From Balneolales bacterium (GTDB taxonomy: Bacteria > Bacteroidota > Rhodothermia > Balneolales > Natronogracilivirgulaceae): 15,201 nucleotides of DNA. Positions 1 through 7,621 of this stretch are shown here, piece by piece. Below the pieces are notes generated by a model. It searched no databases, was not told the DNA's origin, and saw only the letters and a list, made by a program, of their open reading frames with translations. Each line of letters starts with the position of its first letter. Positions within the stretch are counted from its first letter, which is position 1. Made by a program: the position numbers and the translations under genes. Location: NCBI GenBank assembly GCA_007133875.1, contig SLLW01000267.1:1-15201 (forward strand). The letters are read 5' to 3'.

Positions 1-612
1 AAAAGGCATTTCAATTTACCGGTTGAGCATGAAATTATACTTGAAACGCCATCCCCCGATCTCGGCCATATAGTTGTTAATGAGATACCTATAACGGAAG
101 GAACTCCGGGCATTTCGGACATTACCTCGCAATGGACCGGCATTTATTTTCATGGCATACCGATTACCCTCAATGCACATCCTCAAGAAGGAAAAGAGTT
201 TGCGGGATGGGTCATCAACGATCAAATTTCCCTGGCGGCAGATACAATCCTCACCATTTTCCCGGAACCCAACCTTCAGATCGAAGCCTTGTTTTCAGAA
301 ACATCTGGAATTAATCCCGAAGAAACACCCAAACATATTACACTGCATCAAAACTATCCAAATCCGTTTAACCCAACCACTGTAATCTCTTTTGATCTTA
401 CGGAACGAAGTGAGGTAAATCTTGATGTTTATGATATTCTTGGACAAAGAGTAGCGATAGTCACTCGTTCGGTCAAAGATGCCGGATCGCATGCGGTTAC
501 CTGGGATGCAACAGGCTTCGCAAGTGGAATTTACATTACACATCTTACCGTTGCCGGTCTGAATAACGACTTTCAGAAACAGTTGACAGGTAAAATGACA
601 CTGGTCAAATAA
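1..612 (+). CDS. C-terminal part of a T9SS-secreted protein, probably CotH-kinase-like (5' end outside window)
   Basis: The reading frame is open from base 1 to the stop at 610-612, giving 203 codons of a longer protein. Two parts can be seen. Codons ~1-97 form a beta-rich segment with 'GTPG', 'WTGIYF', 'GIPITLNAHP' and 'GKEFAGW'. This pattern resembles the domain that ends many CotH-kinase family surface proteins in Bacteroidota and relatives. Codons ~113-203 form a type A T9SS sorting domain: 'HQNYPNPFNPTT' (YPNPFNP at codons 119-125), 'VNLDVYDILGQRV', a 'GSHAVTWDA' segment and 'ASGIYI', ending in a Lys-rich last strand. In T9SS bacteria this domain directs passage through the outer membrane and is cleaved there. 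The sorting domain is certain. The CotH assignment is inferred from the short upstream segment only, and the catalytic part is not in the window. The polysaccharide genes start 32 bp downstream, so cotranscription is possible. Confidence 0.85.
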   Translation, partial: KRHFNLPVEHEIILETPSPDLGHIVVNEIPITEGTPGISDITSQWTGIYFHGIPITLNAHPQEGKEFAGWVINDQISLAADTILTIFPEPNLQIEALFSETSGINPEETPKHITLHQNYPNPFNPTTVISFDLTERSEVNLDVYDILGQRVAIVTRSVKDAGSHAVTWDATGFASGIYITHLTVAGLNNDFQKQLTGKMTLVK

Positions 613-644
613 CCGGCAACCAACCCAACAGGCCACCCGCTACC

Positions 645-2369
645 ATGATAGTACATTATATTCTTGATGAACCCAATCGCTGGATGACATCTGCAGATGC
701 GTCACAGTGCAGAATTTTTGTACGTTCGGAAGAGAGCCACAACGCCAATCTGCCCGAAAAAATTTGCCAGTTACAATCCATCGATCAGGCATTGTCCCTG
801 TGTTCTGCAATAAAAGGGCGTTTTTCCTGGATTCAGCAGGTCGGTTTACAGGATAAACCGGTCACCATCCGGTTAGCTGTCGATCTTCAGCGGTCCACCC
901 CTCTGTTTTATGCCATAGATGGTGAGGATGTCTATGTAGGGGATCAGCCCGACCTCATTAAACACCGTTTATCTGCACCGGATCCGGACTTTTTGCCGGT
1001 TGCTGAATACCTGGTGCTGGGTTATGTCACCGGTCCCGACACGCTGATACATGACATCAAACAGGTGGAAGCCGGATCGCTGGTGGCCATACATGCAGGG
1101 GATAATGGCACGGAAGCCAAAATCCACTCGTATTTCAGTTACCGGCATGTGTACAGAAACGCTAGCCGGGATCAGTTTTCACGAGACCTGGACGATATCG
1201 TCCTCCAAACCATGAAGCGGGCAATAACATATGCCGACGGCCGTCCCATAATCCTGCCTCTTAGTGGTGGATATGATTCCCGCCTGATAGCACTGATGCT
1301 GCACCGACTGGATTACCGGAATGTCATCTGTATTTCTTATGGCAACAGGCAGAGTGCCGAAATGAAACTGAGCCGGGAAATTGCGAATCAACTGGACTTC
1401 CGGTGGATTGGAGTGCATTATACTCACGAAAAATGGCGGAATTGGTTTAATCGTCCGGAAAGAAGTCGTTATTACACAAAAGCGGCAAGACTGTCGGGTA
1501 TTCCGAACATACAGGAATGGGTCGCTATCGGAGAATTAAAAGAAAACGCTGACATTCCTGATGACGGTGTCATTATGAGCGGACATTTTGGTGATGCCCT
1601 GGTCGGCGGAAAGGGTATTTATGACACCTACACCTATCGGGAGCATCCGGAAACAGATCCGGAGACGATTTTACGCCACATACTGCACTATCACTACTAT
1701 TTGTGGGACTGGTCCGATTACCGGCACATTCTGGAACCCATTTTCCGGGATCGCATCCTTGGCACCCTGCTCCCTTTGGAAAATTACCCCGACAGTCCCG
1801 GTGCCTGTGAAGCGTGGAATATCAGGGAACGTCAATCAAAGTATATTATCAATACCGGGCGGCTTTACGACTTCTTCGGCTATGATTGGTGGATGCCTTT
1901 TTGTGATCCGGATTACTTGCGGTTCTGGCTGGAAGTACCCCTTGCTTTCCGGCACAACAAAAGCCTCTACACCCATTATATCGACCGTATGTCTCCGATG
2001 GACACCCCCACATATAATCCCGGTAAGCGTATCATCGCCATCCGGGAAGCAATCCGGAAAACTCCGTTATTCGAACCATCCCGCTCACTTTACAACAAAT
2101 GGTCGCTACACAGACGGCGTAAGAGCGAATACGAAAACCATCCGATGGCATGGTATGGCATAATGGAAGAGTCCGATTTCAGAAAGCTGTATACCGGTCG
2201 TGAAAACATCAATTCGTTTCAATCACTCGAACTGCTGCGCACCATCTTCGAAAACGGTTTCCTTTCTGTTGATGATATTTTGCATCAGGCTTCAAATTCT
2301 ATCACTTCAAGTACTAACGGAGACCATCGCTTCGAACAGTCTTCCCCAGATTCCGGAAAATCTTCATGA
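645..2369 (+). CDS. Asparagine-synthase-like amidotransferase of a polysaccharide cluster
   Basis: The 574-residue protein has the two-part layout of the asparagine synthase (AsnB) family. Residues ~1-165 look like a degenerate N-terminal Ntn glutaminase domain: 'IRLAVDLQRSTPLFYA' (~75-90) matches the conserved strand-turn region, and 'DVYVGD' follows. The catalytic Cys2 is absent, since the protein begins Met-Ile-Val. Residues ~170-540 are the ATP-binding synthase domain, with the PP-loop 'LSGGYDS' (206-212) and 'SGHFGDALVGG' (312-322), corresponding to the SGxGxDExxGG segment of true AsnB. Relatives in capsule and EPS clusters are thought to amidate sugars or uronic acids rather than make free asparagine. 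Without Cys2 it probably uses ammonia or has another acceptor; this is inference. The ATG at 645 has no clear ribosome-binding site. The stop overlaps the start of the next gene (ATGA), which suggests translational coupling. The last ~30 residues are Ser/Asn-rich. Confidence 0.85.
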   Translation: MIVHYILDEPNRWMTSADASQCRIFVRSEESHNANLPEKICQLQSIDQALSLCSAIKGRFSWIQQVGLQDKPVTIRLAVDLQRSTPLFYAIDGEDVYVGDQPDLIKHRLSAPDPDFLPVAEYLVLGYVTGPDTLIHDIKQVEAGSLVAIHAGDNGTEAKIHSYFSYRHVYRNASRDQFSRDLDDIVLQTMKRAITYADGRPIILPLSGGYDSRLIALMLHRLDYRNVICISYGNRQSAEMKLSREIANQLDFRWIGVHYTHEKWRNWFNRPERSRYYTKAARLSGIPNIQEWVAIGELKENADIPDDGVIMSGHFGDALVGGKGIYDTYTYREHPETDPETILRHILHYHYYLWDWSDYRHILEPIFRDRILGTLLPLENYPDSPGACEAWNIRERQSKYIINTGRLYDFFGYDWWMPFCDPDYLRFWLEVPLAFRHNKSLYTHYIDRMSPMDTPTYNPGKRIIAIREAIRKTPLFEPSRSLYNKWSLHRRRKSEYENHPMAWYGIMEESDFRKLYTGRENINSFQSLELLRTIFENGFLSVDDILHQASNSITSSTNGDHRFEQSSPDSGKSS

Positions 2370-3271
2370 AATATATTATCATCACTCCGGCATTCAATGA
2401 AGAGGATAATATTGCTGATTACATGCAATCGATCATCGCACAATCAGTCCGCCCAACCCGTTTCGTGATTGTAAACGACCACTCCACCGATAGAACAGGT
2501 ACCATCGCCAGGGATATCGCTCAGAATCATGATTGGATCACGATCCTGGAACGACATTCCCAACCCGAACACCGAACCGGCTCCAAAGTAGCAGAGACGT
2601 TCTTGTTTGGACTGGAACAGGGAATCGGACTGGAAAACCGTAAAATCAGCCCAGATGTAATTGTCAAGATGGATGCAGATCTGGTTTTACCGGATAATTA
2701 TTTCAAAAATGTACTTGCCCATTTTAATCACCATAGCAAAACGGGGATATGCGGAGGTGTCTGTGCCCTGCCGACCGGAAACGGCCTGAAGCCCGAGAAG
2801 CTAACCGATCGTCACCACGTCCGCGGTGCTCTGAAAGCGTATCGAATGAGCTGTTACAAAGATATCGGTGGCATCCGCCCGGTCTACGGCTGGGACACTC
2901 TGGATGAACTACTGGCCGCGTATCACGGCTGGGAAACCGTCGTCCTGCCGGACCTGGTTGTAGAACACCGGTCACCCACCGGAACCGACACAAAACCGGT
3001 CAAACTGCACAAAATGACCGGCGAGCTATTCTACCGGCTCGGATACGGTCCGATCATCTCCCTGATTGCCAGTCTGAAACGATATCCCATGCCTCCGCGC
3101 TATTTTTCAGCATTATGGAGTTTTATTGGATATATTCAGGCGTTACTTTCCAGGCCGGAGCCATATGTAACCAGGTCCCAGCGCATATTTATCCGCAAAC
3201 TGAGATATCGACGCATGTGGAAAAAGTTCACTGATAGTTCGGATCCCAATAAATCCAATCGACACGTCTGA
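2366..3271 (+). CDS. Family 2 glycosyltransferase
   Basis: This 301-residue protein starts directly with the GT-A nucleotide-binding fold: 'IIITPAFNEEDNIADYM' (4-20) and 'FVIVNDHSTDRTG' (33-45). The metal-binding DxD motif is 'KMDADLVLP' (D103 and D105). 'WDTLDE' (166-171) sits where GT2 enzymes carry the acidic catalytic-base motif, followed by 'VVEHRSPTGTD' (188-198). The C-terminal ~90 residues contain hydrophobic stretches ('GPIISLIASL', 'FSALWSFIGYIQALL') that may contact the membrane, and end in a very basic tail. It should transfer a sugar from a nucleotide- or lipid-linked donor to a growing glycan on the cytoplasmic face of the inner membrane; donor and acceptor cannot be read from the sequence. 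The start ATG lies within the last codon and stop of the amidotransferase gene (4-bp overlap), and the flippase begins 3 bp after its stop, so the three genes are almost certainly one operon. Confidence 0.93.
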   Translation: MKYIIITPAFNEEDNIADYMQSIIAQSVRPTRFVIVNDHSTDRTGTIARDIAQNHDWITILERHSQPEHRTGSKVAETFLFGLEQGIGLENRKISPDVIVKMDADLVLPDNYFKNVLAHFNHHSKTGICGGVCALPTGNGLKPEKLTDRHHVRGALKAYRMSCYKDIGGIRPVYGWDTLDELLAAYHGWETVVLPDLVVEHRSPTGTDTKPVKLHKMTGELFYRLGYGPIISLIASLKRYPMPPRYFSALWSFIGYIQALLSRPEPYVTRSQRIFIRKLRYRRMWKKFTDSSDPNKSNRHV

Positions 3272-3274
3272 CAC

Positions 3275-4756
3275 ATGGGGATTATTCTCAGACAAAGTTT
3301 TGCCAATACCATCTGTTCTTTTGCCGGTGCGGTGATCGGCTTCATCAATGTGATATGGCTTTTTCCGTTTGTACTGGAGGCCGAACAGTTTGGCCTGACC
3401 CGGGTCATGATCTCGATTGGTATCATTGGTGCACAAGTCGCCGGACTGGGGATGGGCAATGTGACACTGCGCTTCTTTCCGTTGTTCCGGAATGTTGAAA
3501 AACGCCATTTCGGGTACCTGTTTTATGCTGTTACCATTCCCCTTTTCGGTTTTGCGCTGCTCTCACTGGCCGGCTGGATATTTCAGGCGCCGATCATCCG
3601 GTTTTATTCGGATGAAAGCACGCTTTTCGGCGACTACTATCAGCTGCTTTTCCCGCTACTGCTCTTCATCCTCTATTTCCACATTCTGGAGAGCTATGTT
3701 CGTTCGCTTTTCGATACGGTTATTGCCACGTTTTTCCAGGATGTGCTGCTGCGGCTGCTTCAGACCCTCGTCGTGCTCATCTATTACTTCAACCTGGTCC
3801 CGTTCGGGACCTTCATGTGGCTTTTTGTCCTGTCGTTTGGCCTTCCGGCTTTCCTGATGCTGCTCTATATCGGGTTCACCCGCCAGTTATTTGTGTTTCC
3901 GGATATCAGTATTCTGACCCTGAAACGGATTCGAAGCATGGCCGATTACGCGCTTTTTGCCATCCTCGGCAGTGTTTCCGCTATGGCTCTGGGCAACATT
4001 GACATGCTGATGGTCGGCGGGCTGACCACCCTCGCCGATACTGCGGTCTATGCCGTCGGTTTCTACCTGGCGAGCATGATCAAAATTCCGTCCAATGGAT
4101 TGATGAAAATCTCCCAGCCGCTCATTGCCGAAGCGCATCACAAAAACGACATTGCCACCATCGCCGCCATATACTCAAAAAGCTCCATCAACCAGCTTCT
4201 GGTCGGAGGATTTATATTTATCGGGATTGGAGTCAACCTGGACCATGTCTTCCGATTCCTGCCGGAGGCGTATCATGCCGGTGTTTATGTTTTTTTGTTC
4301 ATCGGTATCTCCAAAATGATTGATATGACCGCCGGGTTGAATGCGACCATCATCCGCACCTCGGAATGGTACCGGTTTGACCTGTACGCAACGATCCTGC
4401 TGGTGGGGCTGACCCTCACCACCAATCTGATTTTCATCCCCCTGTATGGTATTACCGGCGCGGCCATGGCGACAGCCCTTTCGGTGCTCATCCACAATAC
4501 CCTCTATTTTTTCTACATCCGGCACCGGTTCGGGATTCAACCCTACAGTCGAAAAACCCTGTTGGGCCTTCTTTTGCTCGGGGCTGCATTTGCAGCCGGA
4601 TGGCTGCTCCCGGCCATTCCATTCTGGATCGCCGATCTGCTCATTCGTTCGCTCCTGGTTGCCGGACTCATCACCGGTGGAATCTTTCTGTTGAACGTGT
4701 CGGATGATCTGCAACAGTTTATAAAGGACGCCTGGGGAGTTGTCATACGGAGATAG
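3275..4756 (+). CDS. Wzx-like oligosaccharide flippase (polysaccharide export, MOP superfamily)
   Basis: The 493-residue protein is very hydrophobic throughout, with about 12-14 predicted membrane segments. Examples are 'FAGAVIGFINVIWLFPFV' near the N-terminus, 'LLFPLLLFILYFHIL' (~126-140), 'LFAILGSVSAMAL', 'LLVGLTLTTNLIFIPLYG' and the last pair near residues 430-475. The central 'GNIDMLMVG' followed by 'TAVYAVGFYLASMIKIP' is typical of lipopolysaccharide/O-antigen flippases of the MOP superfamily. Such proteins flip undecaprenyl-linked glycans across the inner membrane. Its length is usual for the family. It follows the glycosyltransferase with a 3-bp gap and is the last gene of the cassette, with a candidate terminator ~25 bp after its stop. 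No polymerase (Wzy), ligase or initiating sugar-phosphate transferase is in the window, so the cassette is either a small dedicated pathway or the end of a larger cluster lying upstream. Confidence 0.9.
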   Translation: MGIILRQSFANTICSFAGAVIGFINVIWLFPFVLEAEQFGLTRVMISIGIIGAQVAGLGMGNVTLRFFPLFRNVEKRHFGYLFYAVTIPLFGFALLSLAGWIFQAPIIRFYSDESTLFGDYYQLLFPLLLFILYFHILESYVRSLFDTVIATFFQDVLLRLLQTLVVLIYYFNLVPFGTFMWLFVLSFGLPAFLMLLYIGFTRQLFVFPDISILTLKRIRSMADYALFAILGSVSAMALGNIDMLMVGGLTTLADTAVYAVGFYLASMIKIPSNGLMKISQPLIAEAHHKNDIATIAAIYSKSSINQLLVGGFIFIGIGVNLDHVFRFLPEAYHAGVYVFLFIGISKMIDMTAGLNATIIRTSEWYRFDLYATILLVGLTLTTNLIFIPLYGITGAAMATALSVLIHNTLYFFYIRHRFGIQPYSRKTLLGLLLLGAAFAAGWLLPAIPFWIADLLIRSLLVAGLITGGIFLLNVSDDLQQFIKDAWGVVIRR

Positions 4757-4781
4757 GCCGGACTAATTACCCAAGGAAAAG

Positions 4782-4814
4782 AGTGGCGATTCTGTTATCT
4801 TACGCCACTGTTTT
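4782..4814 (+). terminator. Candidate intrinsic terminator of the polysaccharide cassette
   Basis: A perfect 7-bp inverted repeat, AGTGGCG at 4782-4788 and CGCCACT at 4803-4809, encloses a 14-nt loop and is followed by GTTTTAT. It lies 25 bp after the flippase stop and before hisS, where a terminator is expected. The loop is rather long and the T-run is only four bases, so strength may be moderate. The left arm overlaps a GTG (4783) that would extend hisS by 24 codons. The hairpin argues that this GTG is not the real start. Confidence 0.55.
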
Positions 4815-4833
4815 ATACCCGATTTATACCCGA
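4812..4833 (+). repeat. Perfect tandem duplication of an 11-bp unit before hisS
   Basis: The 11-mer TTTATACCCGA occurs twice back to back at 4812-4822 and 4823-4833. It begins in the tail of the candidate terminator and ends 21 bp before the preferred hisS ATG. The unit length is about one turn of B-DNA, so both copies would face the same side of the helix. It may be part of the hisS promoter (TATA-rich) or a protein-binding site; function is not shown by the sequence. Confidence 0.6.
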
Positions 4834-4854
4834 AAAAATGCATTTGAGTTACTG

Positions 4855-6114
4855 ATGAGCAAACAATCGTATAGCACACATCATGGTATGGTCGATCTGC
4901 TGCCCGGCGAAATCGAGCAGTGGCAGGCACTGGAAGCGATTATCCGTGAGACGGCCCGGCGCTACCATTTTCAGGAGATCCGGACTCCGGTGATGGAACA
5001 GACCGAACTGATCGCGCGCGGCGTGGGACAACTGACCGATATCGTCAGCAAAGAGATGTTTGCATTTGACCGCGGGGAGGACCGGTATGTGCTTCGTCCG
5101 GAGGGGACCGCTCCGGTTGCCCGGGCATTTGTCCAGCATCACCTGGCCCAGCGCGGAGGATGCCAGCGGCTCTTTTATATCGGCCCGTTTTTCAGGGCCG
5201 AACGTCCGCAAAAGGGGCGGCAGCGCCAGTTCCATCAGTTCGGGGCCGAACTTATCGGCGCCTCCGGGGCGATCGCCGATGTCGAAATCATTGCCTTCAT
5301 GCTCGCTGTTTATCGTCAAGTCGGCATCAGCAACATCACACTCAAGCTCAATTCGGTAGGCGATCCGGCGTCGCGTAATGCCTTTCGCAAGGCGCTCCAT
5401 GACTATTTCCTTCCGCTGAAAGATGACCTCAGTGAGATTTCCCGGAAACGGCTGGATACCAACCCGATGCGCATCCTCGACTCCAAAGAGGAGGAGGACC
5501 AGCCGCTCAAAGCCGGTGCGCCGAAAATCATCGACTACCTGACTCCCGAATCCAAAGCCCATTTCGACGCGGTCATCACACTGCTCGAAAAAATGCATAT
5601 CCCCTTTGAACGCGACCCGTTCCTGGTCCGCGGCCTCGACTACTATACCGAAACCGCCTTTGAACTGGTCAGTCCCGATCTGGGCTCCCAGGATGCCCTC
5701 GGTGGCGGTGGTCGTTACGATCTGCTCATAGAAGAAGTTGGCGGACAACCCACTCCCGCTGTCGGATTCGCCTGTGGCATCGAACGCCTGATGATCGCCT
5801 GTGAGGCACTCGGCATCACACTTGCCGATCCGGCCGGGCCCGACCTCTATTTCGTGACCCGGGGGGAAGAAGCCGCACAGTGGGCACTGGAAAACATGCC
5901 GGCCTTGCGCGGGAAAGGCATCGTTTGTACTATGGACTATTCCGGGCGGTCACTGAAAGCGCAGATGAAGGACGCGAACCGCCAGGGGGCACGATTTGCC
6001 GTGATTGTCGGGGAGCAGGAGTTGGCCGATAACCGGTTCACACTGCGTAATATGGCTGAAAGTGACGAGGTTACCGTTTCCCCGGACGAATTGGCAGATC
6101 GAATATTACCCTAG
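4855..6114 (+). CDS. hisS: Histidine--tRNA ligase
   Basis: This class II aminoacyl-tRNA synthetase charges tRNA-His in the cytoplasm. From the chosen ATG it has 419 residues, normal for bacterial HisRS. Visible motifs are 'MVDLLPGE' at the N-terminus, 'LRPEGTAPVAR' (80-90), motif 2 'FRAERPQKGRQRQFHQFG' (113-130), the histidine-specific 'RGLDYYTETAFEL' (259-271), 'GGGGRYD' (283-289) and motif 3 'VGFACGIERL' (303-312). The C-terminal ~95 residues form the anticodon-binding domain ('GKGIVCTMDYSGRSLKAQMKDANRQGA'-type core). The frame is open back to a GTG at 4783, but those 24 residues match nothing in HisRS and overlap a terminator hairpin and a tandem repeat, so ATG 4855 (Met-Ser-Lys-Gln) is preferred. 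The gene probably has its own promoter between 4815 and 4854. Confidence 0.97.
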   Translation: MSKQSYSTHHGMVDLLPGEIEQWQALEAIIRETARRYHFQEIRTPVMEQTELIARGVGQLTDIVSKEMFAFDRGEDRYVLRPEGTAPVARAFVQHHLAQRGGCQRLFYIGPFFRAERPQKGRQRQFHQFGAELIGASGAIADVEIIAFMLAVYRQVGISNITLKLNSVGDPASRNAFRKALHDYFLPLKDDLSEISRKRLDTNPMRILDSKEEEDQPLKAGAPKIIDYLTPESKAHFDAVITLLEKMHIPFERDPFLVRGLDYYTETAFELVSPDLGSQDALGGGGRYDLLIEEVGGQPTPAVGFACGIERLMIACEALGITLADPAGPDLYFVTRGEEAAQWALENMPALRGKGIVCTMDYSGRSLKAQMKDANRQGARFAVIVGEQELADNRFTLRNMAESDEVTVSPDELADRILP

Positions 6115-6188
6115 CTAGCAGGAAGCGAATCTAAAACTGTTTCGTTTGCGAATACGCATATACCTCCATCCATAATTGACGGATTGCC

Positions 6189-7538
6189 ATGAGAACCAAA
6201 CTCATCATCTTTGTGGTTGTACTCGCCGGGATACTCATCCTGGCAAACTGGTTATCCGGCCAATATCTCGCTTCCCGGCTGGACCGGCAGCTCCAGCAGA
6301 TCGCAGAGACCGACGCCCAGTTCTCCTACGAATACAGCACTTTGAGGGTCAATCCGGCAATGGGTTCACTAACCATTCGCGACCTTCTGGTTCACGAAGG
6401 TAATTCCCGTTACCAGGTTGGAAAAATTCGGGGATCCATGCCGTATGCTGATATCTGGAGAGTCATCCGCCACGGAAGCAATAATCCGGCGGAACAGATA
6501 CATTCATTCCGGTTATCGGTTACATCCCTCACCATTGCCGGTCAGGAAGCGGATCGGCAACCGGATAGCAATGGAGTCCATTCGGATTCCGGCAACACGT
6601 CCATTGCCGCATCACCGGCCACCGTAAGGACGCTGAATATCGTCTATAACGGACGGCTGGATGAACTTCTGGCACTTTTTACCAATGACCGGACTCCCCA
6701 ACAAAATCACAGCTTTAACCTGAGCATCCGGAATATCTCTTCCGGCAAAGCGTTGTCACAGATGTTGCATGAAGCTCCGGTGCTGGCTGATTATCACATT
6801 CCGCAAGAAATCAGCCAATTCGGCATTCAGGCACGATATCTCGCCTATGAAAAAAAGATTACCATCAGCACAATGCGCATGACCGCGCCCGGTTTCACGT
6901 TCCGTGGTGGCGGGGAGATTCACTATGGCGACCGGGGCTGGCCGGAAAACCCGGAATCGGTCCGACTCAATTACGACTTCAATGCATCCACTCGTGACAT
7001 GGCGAGGATCCAGCTTTCCGATGTTCTTGGAGGACTCTCCATGGACACTTTGTCGGTCACGAGCCAAATTGAGACCGATGATCCCTCCCTGTTTGGCCGC
7101 CGCCATCCCCTTGCCATACCCGGCGAAACAACTCTCTATCTGGGGAATCTGCACTGGTATCCATCAGACCGGATAACAGAGCAATACGGTATGCTCTTCG
7201 GAATGTTTGGTATATCAGAGCGCCAGTTACCGATTCGTTCTTTCCGCACCACGTACCACAACAGCGGTGACACCCTGCGCATCAATGATGCCTTGCTGGC
7301 CACCGATCCGTTTGATGCCCGGCTCGAAGCTGTCGTTGCTACACCCATGGGCCGCCGGGCCGATATTGTTGACGGGTCGGTGACATTTGTGCGCACAAGT
7401 GCCGCATTTAATGATTTTGTGGATGGTTTGGAGGGCCTCTTCCAGTTTGACCTGCCCCGGCGCGACGGAAGATTGCATTTCCGGTTCACGGGGGACCCCC
7501 AGGCACCGGATTTTGATCTTAACCTGCCGGAGCCATAA
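6189..7538 (+). CDS. Membrane-anchored AsmA-like envelope protein, function unknown
   Basis: The 449-residue protein begins with a short basic N-terminus and one membrane helix ('LIIFVVVLAGILILANWL', ~5-22). The remainder is a soluble, beta-strand-rich part expected in the periplasm. Features that recall AsmA/DUF748-type proteins are the helix followed by 'ASRLDRQLQQIAE', then 'FSYEYSTLRVNPAMGSLTIRDL' (~46-67), a mid-protein 'TAPGFTFRGGGEIHYGD', and the closing 'GRLHFRFTGDPQAPDFDLN' strand. Family members are implicated in lipid traffic between inner and outer membrane or in envelope maintenance. The link here rests on overall architecture, not on a diagnostic motif, so it may be a lineage-specific envelope protein. 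It lies 74 bp after hisS on the same strand and converges with the acyltransferase gene. No clear ribosome-binding site is visible at ATG 6189. Confidence 0.7.
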   Translation: MRTKLIIFVVVLAGILILANWLSGQYLASRLDRQLQQIAETDAQFSYEYSTLRVNPAMGSLTIRDLLVHEGNSRYQVGKIRGSMPYADIWRVIRHGSNNPAEQIHSFRLSVTSLTIAGQEADRQPDSNGVHSDSGNTSIAASPATVRTLNIVYNGRLDELLALFTNDRTPQQNHSFNLSIRNISSGKALSQMLHEAPVLADYHIPQEISQFGIQARYLAYEKKITISTMRMTAPGFTFRGGGEIHYGDRGWPENPESVRLNYDFNASTRDMARIQLSDVLGGLSMDTLSVTSQIETDDPSLFGRRHPLAIPGETTLYLGNLHWYPSDRITEQYGMLFGMFGISERQLPIRSFRTTYHNSGDTLRINDALLATDPFDARLEAVVATPMGRRADIVDGSVTFVRTSAAFNDFVDGLEGLFQFDLPRRDGRLHFRFTGDPQAPDFDLNLPEP

Positions 7539-7621
7539 GCAAACCCGATCGGGAACCCGCTTAAGGAACCGGGTGCGAACCCACTCATGGAGCTGTCCCG
7601 TTCTATTCTGCGGATGTGAAA
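7539..7621. other. Convergent intergenic region without a convincing terminator
   Basis: This 83-bp gap separates two genes that run towards each other. It contains a 10-bp palindrome CCCGATCGGG (7544-7553) and a 5-bp stem ACCCG (7555-7559) / CGGGT (7570-7574), neither with a T-run on either side. Any terminator here would be weak or factor-dependent. Confidence 0.4.

Noticed and set aside
4783..4854. GTG-initiated 24-codon extension of hisS
   Set aside because: It overlaps a terminator hairpin and a tandem repeat, and the residues do not resemble any HisRS N-terminus.
4849..5748. 299-codon open frame on the minus strand opposite hisS
   Set aside because: It lies wholly opposite the conserved HisRS gene and its product has no recognisable domain. 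Such shadows are common in GC-richer coding DNA.
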